This document shows positions 57,540-64,000 of a DNA stretch of 64,000 nucleotides, piece after piece; position 1 is the stretch's first letter, and each line of letters opens with the position of its first letter. This DNA comes from an uncultured Allomuricauda sp. (GTDB taxonomy: Bacteria; Bacteroidota; Bacteroidia; Flavobacteriales; Flavobacteriaceae): the NCBI RefSeq assembly GCF_947258355.1, contig NZ_CAMYIC010000057.1, positions 1-64,000 of the forward strand, given 5' to 3'. A model generated the notes under the pieces. It was given only the letters and a program-made list of their open reading frames with translations, did no database searches and was not told the origin of the DNA. Both the position numbers and the translations under genes were made by a program.

Positions 57540-58964
57540 ATGAGTGCTACTGCTAATTCCGTATGGAAAAACTGTTTGGCTTTTATCCAGGATAACATCC
57601 AACCGCAGGCATTCAAAACATGGTTTGAACCTATCAAACCCATTAAACTAACTGATAAGGCACTTAGCATTCAGGTTCCCAGTAAGTTTTTCTACGAATG
57701 GCTCGAAGAACATTATGTAAAGCTTTTAAAAGTTGCCATGACCCGTGAGTTGGGCAGTAACGCAAAGCTTATCTACGTTATAAAAATGGAAAACAAGTAC
57801 GGTAACAAGGAACCTTTTACGGAACAAATCCCAAGTTCCAACCGTACCGCTGTGGGACCTCAAGAGTTAGATGTTCCCATTACCTCCAAAAGCCCAGAGT
57901 TAAAGAATCCGTTTGTGATACCTGGAATTCGAAACATAAAAATTGAATCCCAGTTAAATCCAAACTACAATTTTGAGAATTTTCTGGAAGGAGATTCCAA
58001 CCGTTTGGCAAGATCTGCTGGTATGGCCGTAGCCAACAAACCAGGAGGGACGTCCTTTAACCCATTATTGGTTTTTGGTGGAGTTGGTTTGGGAAAAACC
58101 CACTTGGCCCATGCCATTGGAGTTGAAATCAAAGACAAGTATCCAGAAAAAACGGTTCTTTATATTTCGGCTGAGAAATTTACCCAACAATATATTGAAT
58201 CTGTAAAAAAGAACACCAGAAACGATTTCATTCATTTTTATCAATTGATAGATGTACTCATTATTGATGATGTACAATTCCTATCGGGTAAATCTGGAAC
58301 ACAGGATGTATTCTTCCATATATTCAACCACTTGCACCAAAACGGCAAGCAAGTGATTTTGACATCGGATAAGGCTCCGGTTGATATGCAGGATATTGAA
58401 CAGCGTCTCCTCTCCCGCTTCAAGTGGGGACTTTCTGCTGAACTACAAAGTCCCGATTATGAAACCCGTGTATCCATCCTAAAGAACAAGTTGTACCGAG
58501 ATGGAGTTGAAATGCCGGAAGAAATCATCGACCACGTGGCTAAGAATATAAAAACCAACATTCGCGAACTGGAAGGTGCCATTATCTCATTGATTGCCCA
58601 ATCTTCCTTCAACAAACGCGAGGTTACCTTGGAACTAGCACAACAAGTGGTGGAAAAGTTCGTGAAAAACACCAAGCGCGAAGTATCCATAGACTATATA
58701 CAAAAAGTCGTGTCCGATTACTTTGAAATGGACGTGGCCACACTTCAATCCAAAACAAGAAAACGCCATATTGTACAAGCAAGACAATTGGCCATGTTCT
58801 TTGCCAAGAAATTCACCAAGGCATCCTTGGCCAGCATTGGTTCACAGATTGGTAAACGTGACCACGCAACCGTGCTTCATGCATGCAAAACGGTTGACAA
58901 TCTTGCGGAGACCGATAAACAGTTCAGGAAGTACATAGAGGATTTGAGCAAAAAGTTCTCCTAA
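57540..58964 (+). CDS. dnaA: Chromosomal replication initiator protein DnaA
   Basis: The origin-binding AAA+ initiator, 474 residues. Domain I is near the N terminus (WKNCLAFIQDNIQPQAFKTW), domain III has Walker A GGVGLGKTHLAHAIG and Walker B VLIIDDVQFLSG, with sensor and arginine-finger motifs (LLSRFKWG), and domain IV has the DNA-binding helix-turn-helix ending QIGKRDHATVLHACKT. Length is normal. The 202 bp upstream show one poor DnaA box (TTGTTCACA, 57442-57450) and a long T tract, so no origin is claimed. The next gene starts 20 nt downstream. Confidence 0.98.
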   Translation: MSATANSVWKNCLAFIQDNIQPQAFKTWFEPIKPIKLTDKALSIQVPSKFFYEWLEEHYVKLLKVAMTRELGSNAKLIYVIKMENKYGNKEPFTEQIPSSNRTAVGPQELDVPITSKSPELKNPFVIPGIRNIKIESQLNPNYNFENFLEGDSNRLARSAGMAVANKPGGTSFNPLLVFGGVGLGKTHLAHAIGVEIKDKYPEKTVLYISAEKFTQQYIESVKKNTRNDFIHFYQLIDVLIIDDVQFLSGKSGTQDVFFHIFNHLHQNGKQVILTSDKAPVDMQDIEQRLLSRFKWGLSAELQSPDYETRVSILKNKLYRDGVEMPEEIIDHVAKNIKTNIRELEGAIISLIAQSSFNKREVTLELAQQVVEKFVKNTKREVSIDYIQKVVSDYFEMDVATLQSKTRKRHIVQARQLAMFFAKKFTKASLASIGSQIGKRDHATVLHACKTVDNLAETDKQFRKYIEDLSKKFS

Positions 58965-58984
58965 CATCTTCACAAAAAACATTT

Positions 58985-59437
58985 ATGAAAACCAAAGTTT
59001 TGATGGTCTGCTTAGGAAATATCTGCAGGTCACCATTGGCCGAAGGCATTCTGCAATCGAAAGTGGATCCTGATTCGGTTTTTGTTGATTCTGCTGGTAC
59101 GGCCGGATACCATGTGGGTAACCCTCCGGACAAACGGTCTATTGCTGTTGCGCATAAATATGGACTGAATATTGGCCATCAAAAGTGTCGAAAGTTTTCG
59201 GAACAAGATTTTTCTGAATTTGATCACATTTATGTGATGGACCGTAGCAATTTTTCGGATGTGGCCAGTCTTGCCAAAAACCAAGAAGAAGCCAGCAAGG
59301 TTAAATTGCTATTGAGTGAAGTCGAATTGGGCATCCGAGAAGTACCCGACCCCTATTATGGTGGCCATGATGGTTTTGAAAATGTTTACCAAATGATAGA
59401 TAGGGCTTGTGAGGCAATTGCGAAAAAACTAAATTAA
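58985..59437 (+). CDS. Low-molecular-weight protein-tyrosine phosphatase
   Basis: A 150-residue phosphatase with the active-site loop CLGNICRSPLAEG (Cys9, Arg15, CX5R) and the general-acid Asp in VPDPYYGG. VYVMDRSNF-like segment (HIYVMDRSN) is present. It is cytosolic. It lies between dnaA and a methylase gene in the same direction; functional connection to replication is not implied. Length is normal. Confidence 0.92.
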   Translation: MKTKVLMVCLGNICRSPLAEGILQSKVDPDSVFVDSAGTAGYHVGNPPDKRSIAVAHKYGLNIGHQKCRKFSEQDFSEFDHIYVMDRSNFSDVASLAKNQEEASKVKLLLSEVELGIREVPDPYYGGHDGFENVYQMIDRACEAIAKKLN

Positions 59438-59441
59438 GCCC

Positions 59442-60170
59442 ATGGAAGAGGATAAACCTGGTTTGGTAATGGGCAAAATCTATTTGATTCCCACCACCTT
59501 GGGAGACAACGCCCCTTTGGAGGTGCTGCCCATTTCTGTAAAAGGGACCATAGAGCGTATTGACCACTATATTGTGGAAAACGAAAAGACCGCTAGAAGA
59601 TTCATTAAACGGGTAAGCCCAAGCAAACCTCAACCCGAACTCCAATTACAATCACTGAACAAATACACAAATCCCGAAGAAATTCCGTCATTTTTAGACC
59701 CATGCATACATGGGTTCGATATTGGAATTTTATCCGAAGCTGGTTGCCCAGGAATTGCTGACCCTGGGGCAGATGTGGTTCGAGTTGCCCATGAAAGAAG
59801 AATACAGGTGGTTCCCCTAGTGGGCCCCTCCTCTATTTTGATGGCCATGATGAGCAGTGGGATGAACGGCCAGAACTTTGCCTTTAACGGATATTTGCCC
59901 ATAGACAATGCCGAGCGCAAAAAAATGATAAAAAGTCTGGAACGAGTGTCCCGTGACAAAGGACAATCCCAAATTTTCATGGAGACCCCTTACCGAAACA
60001 ACAAATTGGTCAAAGAGCTTTTAAGAACCCTGCAAAAATCTACCCGTTTGTGCATAGCCTGTGACATTACTTTACCTACTGAATTTATCAGTACAAAAAG
60101 TGCACACGAATGGAGTGAAATTGAAATAGATTTGGATAAACGACCTACCATCTATATAATTCAAGCATAA
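59442..60170 (+). CDS. SAM-dependent methyltransferase of the RsmI/TP-methylase family
   Basis: A 242-residue TP-methylase family protein. The N-terminal motif GKIYLIPTTLGDNAPLEVLP (20 residues) corresponds to the entry of RsmI, VENEKTARRFIKR follows, and the SAM pocket is at GILSEAGCPGIADPGADVV and VGPSSILMAMMSSG. It is shorter than E. coli RsmI, which methylates the ribose of C1402 in 16S rRNA, and the target here is uncertain. It ends in a strong terminator. The start at 59442 could be shifted to ATG 59469. Confidence 0.82.
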   Translation: MEEDKPGLVMGKIYLIPTTLGDNAPLEVLPISVKGTIERIDHYIVENEKTARRFIKRVSPSKPQPELQLQSLNKYTNPEEIPSFLDPCIHGFDIGILSEAGCPGIADPGADVVRVAHERRIQVVPLVGPSSILMAMMSSGMNGQNFAFNGYLPIDNAERKKMIKSLERVSRDKGQSQIFMETPYRNNKLVKELLRTLQKSTRLCIACDITLPTEFISTKSAHEWSEIEIDLDKRPTIYIIQA

Positions 60171-60198
60171 AAAAGCCCCGAAGTTCGGGGCTTTTTTT
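60170..60198. terminator. Terminator after the methylase gene
   Basis: AGCCCCG (60174-60180) and CGGGGCT (60186-60192) form the stem, flanked by A and T runs (seven T after it), between convergent genes. Confidence 0.85.
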
Positions 60199-60218
60199 AG
60201 TAACAATCCTTTTACCAA

Positions 60219-60875
60219 TTATACTTTGGCGTTTTTCTGCTGCTTGATATTGGAAATATCATATCCCGCAAATTTTTTCATATAGTGCGATATGCTACTT
60301 CCGTACGCATCAGTTACATCGTTTTGTCCATAAGACCGTAGATACTTCTTTACATTTCCGGCTCCAGCCAAATGTGCCGCAGCCAAAATTCCTGACTCTG
60401 TAACTTTGATACCACCAATGGTTTTTCCGTTAAAACGCTTGATATCCCTTCGAAGAATCCATTTGTTACGGGCAATATTGGCCTCAAAAGCCTTTTCCTG
60501 AAGTTTGGGGTTACCCAAAAAATCATCCATATCGTAAACTCCCATTAAATTAAGGGTACTACTACCAAACTGGTATTTTCCCAAATAACCCAATGTGTTT
60601 ACTCTATGATATTTACCCTGGGACTCTTTAAAAGCAAGTGCTTCCTTAAAGCCATTGAAAGCTTTACCCAGAAAAGGAGGTGGTGTAACCTCGTCCTTGT
60701 CAAGAAGTGCAATGGAATCTTGCGGAGCAAAGATTTCCAAATTGGTTGTTACCTTCAATGATTCAGGAATTTCAACATCCCCTTTTTTCATTACGGTATA
60801 AGAACCAAAACTTGTCAAAACTACAATCATGGCAAGATGCAGTACAAAACCTATCCATCTTTTCATAATGTTCAT
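60219..60875 (-). CDS. Exported lysozyme-like protein (putative peptidoglycan hydrolase)
   Basis: A 218-residue exported protein. N-terminal signal or anchor (RWIGFVLHLAMIVVLTSFGS), a linker, then a domain (about 80-205) that resembles lytic transglycosylases: FKESQGKYHRVNTLGYLGKY (Glu as the likely catalytic acid), QFGSSTLNLMGV, VTESGILAAAHLAGAGNVKK and DAYGSSISHYMKKFAGYD. This domain is often labelled peptidoglycan-binding protein in the family. Activity is inferred. The start ATG 60875 (or 60866) is supported by the -7 box at 60922-60929. Confidence 0.75.
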   Translation of the reverse strand: MNIMKRWIGFVLHLAMIVVLTSFGSYTVMKKGDVEIPESLKVTTNLEIFAPQDSIALLDKDEVTPPPFLGKAFNGFKEALAFKESQGKYHRVNTLGYLGKYQFGSSTLNLMGVYDMDDFLGNPKLQEKAFEANIARNKWILRRDIKRFNGKTIGGIKVTESGILAAAHLAGAGNVKKYLRSYGQNDVTDAYGSSISHYMKKFAGYDISNIKQQKNAKV

Positions 60876-60921
60876 ATTTGTGATCTCGATACATATACGT
60901 ATCAAAAATCAATTTGGCCGG

Positions 60922-60929
60922 CAAATATA
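60922..60929 (-). promoter_or_regulatory. Promoter -7 box for the lysozyme-like gene
   Basis: The minus strand reads TATATTTG, a full match, 46 nt before the ATG at 60875. Confidence 0.6.
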
Positions 60930-61025
60930 GGTGGAGATAAGTTAATGGGTACCCTAAAGCTCTTAAAGATTTCTTAAATCAGCCCTAAAATCCGTTAAAG
61001 TGATGAAAATCAACGGCAAAGAACA

Positions 61026-62069
61026 CTATCGAAGTACTTTTTGTTGGTTCAACCAACGGGTATATTGCACTTTATTTCGGTTATGTTGAGCTAGAGACTT
61101 CGCAAAAATGTGATATCCGAAGTTGGAAACGTCGGCAACAAAATATAAATAATCGTGCTTTTCAGGGTTTAAAACCGCATCAATGGACGAGATATCCGGC
61201 ATCGTAATCGGACCGGGTGGAACCCCTGCATATTTATATGTATTGTAGGGTGAATCCATTTCCAAATCTCGGAAAAGCACCCTTTTTATAATAGTATCGT
61301 AATTGCCCGTTTCTTTTTTGATAGCAAATATTACTGTGGGGTCTGCCTGGAGCAACATCCCTCTTCTTATTCTATTTAAATATACACCGGCAACACGTGG
61401 ACGCTCATCCACTTTGGCGGTTTCCTTTTGTACTACGGCCGCCAGGGAAGTAACCTCATTGGGGGTCAAGCCTAGGTCTTTGGCTTTCTGTAGGCGTTCC
61501 TCGTTCCAAAATCGGTCATATTCCGTTTTCATCCTGTCCCGAAAACTCTCCGCATCGGTATTCCAAAAGAACTCATAGGTGTTTGGAATGTACATGGCCA
61601 GTTTAGTATCGTCATTAAACTTGGATTCCTTTAAAAAATCAGACTCATTAAACGTTTGAAGCAAAGACAAACTATCAGCTTCAATTTGTTCGGATATCCT
61701 TCCTGCCAACAGTGCCAATGATTCTTGATTATTAAAAGATACTTGGACTGGAATGTTGGCGCTACGCAAAGTGTTGATGATCTCGTTGTTGTTCATCCCT
61801 CTTTTTAGTGCGTACTTGCCTGCTTTAATGTTGGAAATGTAGCCTTTACGTTTGGCAACAGCCTCAAAAGTGGACAAATCCTTCAACAGAGGCTCCAAAG
61901 AAGATTTTACATCGGAAAAAGTGGCATCGGAAGCAACGTAAACGTATGCTTCATCATTATTGAACTGGGTATTGGGACTAAATATGGCACTATAAATCTG
62001 ATAAGCTATAAAACCACAAATCACAAGACCTAAAATGGCCGTTGCCCAAAGTACTTTTTTAAGATTCAT
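61026..62069 (-). CDS. mltG: Endolytic murein transglycosylase MltG
   Basis: A 347-residue inner membrane enzyme that cleaves nascent glycan strands and sets their length. One N-terminal membrane helix (LWATAILGLVICGFIAYQIY) is followed by a LysM-like region and the YceG domain with the catalytic Glu in SLAAVVQKETAKVDERPRVA (Glu near 217), then LQADPTVIFAIKKETG and SPYNTYKYAGVPPGPI. Length is normal. It overlaps the GNAT gene start by 11 nt and is last in the dapF-GNAT-mltG operon. Confidence 0.95.
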   Translation of the reverse strand: MNLKKVLWATAILGLVICGFIAYQIYSAIFSPNTQFNNDEAYVYVASDATFSDVKSSLEPLLKDLSTFEAVAKRKGYISNIKAGKYALKRGMNNNEIINTLRSANIPVQVSFNNQESLALLAGRISEQIEADSLSLLQTFNESDFLKESKFNDDTKLAMYIPNTYEFFWNTDAESFRDRMKTEYDRFWNEERLQKAKDLGLTPNEVTSLAAVVQKETAKVDERPRVAGVYLNRIRRGMLLQADPTVIFAIKKETGNYDTIIKRVLFRDLEMDSPYNTYKYAGVPPGPITMPDISSIDAVLNPEKHDYLYFVADVSNFGYHIFAKSLAQHNRNKVQYTRWLNQQKVLR

Positions 62070-62592
62070 CCGTATTGATCTTTTGATACATTATTTCGTT
62101 CTTGAACCCTTGACTGGTTCTTATCCATTCTTTTTTGACACCAATTTCCTCAAAACCCATTTTTTGGAACAAATGGATACTTGCCTCATTATCCTCCAAT
62201 ATATTGGCATACAACTGATGCATGTCCAAAGTGGAAAAGGCATAATCGCACAAAAGTGACAATGCTTCCGCTCCAGCACCTTTATTTCGGTCACCAGGTT
62301 CTACTATTATGATTCCAATGCCTGCTCTTCTGTGTTTTGGGTCAAAATCGAACAAATCTATCAACCCAACACATTCATCTTGCTGATTGCTAATACAAAG
62401 TCGTAATTGCTTTACATCATAAATATCCCTATGGGCATTGTCCAAATACAATTGCAGTACTTTCTTGGAATATGGTTTCAAGGTACCGCTTACCTCCCAA
62501 ACCGATGTATCGTTTTCCAATTTGTACAGAAAATCGAGATCGGTGGGCTCAAGGGCACGTAGATATACTTGTTTTCCTTTTAGACTGAGCAT
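62059..62592 (-). CDS. GNAT family N-acetyltransferase, RimJ/RimL-like
   Basis: A 177-residue acyltransferase of the RimJ/RimL type. KQVYLRALEPTDLDFLYKLEN opens the domain, with RRAGIGIIIVEPGDRNKGAG and ASIHLFQKMGFEEIG as the acetyl-CoA-binding and closing motifs. The target is unknown. It overlaps dapF by 13 nt upstream and mltG by 11 nt downstream. Confidence 0.9.
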   Translation of the reverse strand: MLSLKGKQVYLRALEPTDLDFLYKLENDTSVWEVSGTLKPYSKKVLQLYLDNAHRDIYDVKQLRLCISNQQDECVGLIDLFDFDPKHRRAGIGIIIVEPGDRNKGAGAEALSLLCDYAFSTLDMHQLYANILEDNEASIHLFQKMGFEEIGVKKEWIRTSQGFKNEIMYQKINTDES

Positions 62593-63362
62593 TCTATGGT
62601 TCCTTTAAATACTTGTATGGCAGGTCCTTTTAAAAAGATATTACTGTATTTCCCATCCTTTTTCTCAAAAGAAATGGTCAGATCTCCTCCAATGGTATGG
62701 ATGTGGACCTCATTTGCAGCGGTTTTACCTGATTCGTGCATGGCCAATGCCACGGCAGTTACACCTGTACCGCATGAAAAGGTTTCGCCTTCCACTCCCC
62801 TTTCATAGGTCCGTACATCAAAAGCATTATCACTGGTCTGTTCCACAAAGTTGATATTGCTCCCTGATTCTCCATAAATTCCATAGCGAAGTTTCTTTCC
62901 TTCCTTCTGTACATCAAACTTTTCCAGTTCTGTAACTATTTGTACATGGTGTGGAGAACCCGTATCCAAAAAGCTATGGTTTTGTTTTTCGTGGATTTTG
63001 TCCACATCGATCATCTTCAGGTTAACAATATCTCCCTCAACGGTAGCATGGTGCAAACCATCCACTGCGTTAAAGGTGGTTTTCTGCTCTATCACTCCCA
63101 AATAATGTGCAAAGGCCACCAAACAACGTCCGCCATTACCGCACATACTGCTCTCTGCACCGTCGGCATTGTAGTAGACCATCTTAAAATCCGACATATT
63201 GTCATTTTCAAGAAGTATCAAACCATCGGCTCCTATGCCAAATCTTCTATCACATAGTTCTGCGACAAGCTTGGTATTGTTTTTGGGAAATATATGCTGA
63301 CGGTTGTCAATAATTACAAAATCGTTTCCCGTTCCTTGATATTTAAAAAACTGTAGTTCCAT
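62580..63362 (-). CDS. dapF: Diaminopimelate epimerase
   Basis: The enzyme converts LL- to meso-diaminopimelate for lysine and peptidoglycan. 260 residues with both catalytic cysteines: SSMCGNGGRCLVAF (near 73) and GETFSCGTGVTAVAL (near 197). YQGTGNDFVIIDN opens the protein. Length is normal. A full -7 box lies 17 nt upstream. It pairs logically with dapA in this window and heads an operon with two other envelope or acylation genes. Confidence 0.97.
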   Translation of the reverse strand: MELQFFKYQGTGNDFVIIDNRQHIFPKNNTKLVAELCDRRFGIGADGLILLENDNMSDFKMVYYNADGAESSMCGNGGRCLVAFAHYLGVIEQKTTFNAVDGLHHATVEGDIVNLKMIDVDKIHEKQNHSFLDTGSPHHVQIVTELEKFDVQKEGKKLRYGIYGESGSNINFVEQTSDNAFDVRTYERGVEGETFSCGTGVTAVALAMHESGKTAANEVHIHTIGGDLTISFEKKDGKYSNIFLKGPAIQVFKGTIECSV

Positions 63363-63379
63363 GATTATCTACAAAGGAA

Positions 63380-63387
63380 CAAATATA
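63380..63387 (-). promoter_or_regulatory. Promoter -7 box for the dapF operon
   Basis: The minus strand reads TATATTTG, a full match, 17 nt before the ATG at 63362. Confidence 0.6.
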
Positions 63388-63457
63388 TGTGATTCTTTAA
63401 GGTTTTTTTTGGAGTTAAAACAGCGTTAAACCGACCTGATCAAAATTTGAAAACTTT

Positions 63458-63465
63458 TAATTTTG
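63458..63465 (+). promoter_or_regulatory. Promoter -7 box for the HtrA-type protease gene
   Basis: TAATTTTG, a full match, 32 nt before the ATG at 63498. It is divergent from the dapF promoter. Confidence 0.5.
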
Positions 63466-63497
63466 ATAAAGCTAAATGTTAAATAATTATAGGATTA

Positions 63498-64000
63498 TGA
63501 AGAAAATAGCGAGTTTATTCCTAGTATCCGTATTCGCCGGTGCCATTACACTGGGAGCTTACAAATTATTTTTTGAGGAAGAAAGCTACAGATGGGTCAC
63601 TTCGGAACAAGAAATACCCTTGGTGACCACAAGCAATCTGGATACTTCGGCAAGAGGAGCTGGTATCAATGAGGTTGATTTTACATTAGCGGCCGAAAAA
63701 ACAGTCAACTCTGTAGTTCACGTTAAAAATATGACCCTTAGCAGAGGTCCATCCAGTATAGCTGAATTCTTTTATGGCTACGAACGCCAACAAACCCCAC
63801 AGGTGGGAACAGGATCTGGAGTTATCATTTCTCCAGATGGATATATTGTTACAAACAATCACGTTATCGCCAACTCCAGGCAGTTGCAAGTGACCTTGAA
63901 CAACAACAAAACCTATGAAGCAGAAGTGATTGGAACCGATGCCGATTCGGATATCGCCCTAATAAAAATTGATGCTGAAGAAGCACTGCCTTATTTGGCC
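63498..64000 (+). CDS. degP: HtrA/Deg-type serine protease, N-terminal part (cut by the window edge)
   Basis: The first 167 residues of a periplasmic Deg protease and chaperone. An N-terminal hydrophobic segment (MKKIASLFLVSVFAGAITLG) anchors or exports it. The trypsin-like domain begins near 60, with GTGSGVIISPDGYIVTNNHV (catalytic His in TNNHV) and GTDADSDIALIKI containing the catalytic Asp. The Ser and the PDZ domains lie beyond 64000. ATG 63498 follows an A/T-rich leader. It guards against misfolded envelope proteins, as in other bacteria. Confidence 0.92.

Overview
The window is a gene-dense, AT-rich chromosomal segment from a marine-type member of the Flavobacteriaceae (Bacteroidota), probably close to the Muricauda/Allomuricauda group. 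The family call is fairly secure. It rests on TAnnTTTG promoter -7 boxes, the bacteroidetal operon bamD-rpoZ-coaBC-DUF4835-recN, a PorP/SprF protein, a YtxJ-type bacillithiol protein, RprX/RprY-like regulators, BspA-type surface lipoproteins and DUF6503/DUF6913/DUF4835 proteins. The genus is a guess. No phage, transposase, CRISPR array, tRNA or rRNA was seen. The one RNA gene found is the signal recognition particle RNA (5577-5670, minus).

Layout. 0-7.2 kb: membrane protein, YbiT-like ABC-F protein, thioredoxin-fold lipoprotein, small transaldolase, SDR, SRP RNA, glutaminyl cyclotransferase and thioesterase. 7.2-12.6 kb is the least familiar part: a LytTR regulator with a pseudo-receiver, two tiny exported proteins, a TPR sensor kinase with its NarL-type regulator, and an unknown protein behind a 32-bp palindrome. 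12.6-22.5 kb: glyA, lipoprotein, ytxJ, clpB, tetR, a SprF-SPOR fusion, a phosphatase, DUF6503 and smpB. 22.5-32.3 kb: pcm, an oxidoreductase, 3-hydroxyacyl-CoA dehydrogenase, DUF1015, YggS, then exonuclease/GIY-YIG, potassium channel, miaA, gluconate kinase and gluconate permease. 32.3-44.9 kb (all minus): two-component system, coaE, YbbR protein, glycosyltransferase, fabI, recN, DUF4835, coaBC, rpoZ, bamD, dapA, DUF6913. 44.9-50.1 kb: a split 5'-nucleotidase pair, a repeat-littered spacer and two tandem BspA-type lipoproteins. 50.1-57.3 kb: the GNAT-prmC-ligA operon and the ribD-HAD-DMT-YigZ operon. 57.5-64 kb: dnaA, a phosphatase, a methylase, two peptidoglycan genes, dapF, and the start of an HtrA/Deg protease cut by the window edge.

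How parts work together. Most genes are housekeeping: coenzyme A (coaE, coaBC), lysine and peptidoglycan (dapA, dapF, mltG), outer membrane assembly (bamD), fatty acids (fabI), proteostasis (clpB, smpB, pcm, htrA) and replication/repair (dnaA, ligA, recN). gntK and the GntP permease form a gluconate uptake and phosphorylation pair.

The best unusual signals are: two 115-116 bp elements at separate sites that share nested inverted repeats with a cloverleaf layout; a related palindrome inserted in frame in prmC; the signalling locus at 7.5-12.6 kb; several -7 boxes ending only 4-8 nt before the start codon, implying leaderless or near-leaderless mRNAs; and domains that have lost key residues (LytTR receiver, GIY-YIG, ABC-F NBD2, a thioredoxin fold). 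All functions are inferred from reading the sequence; no database search was possible.
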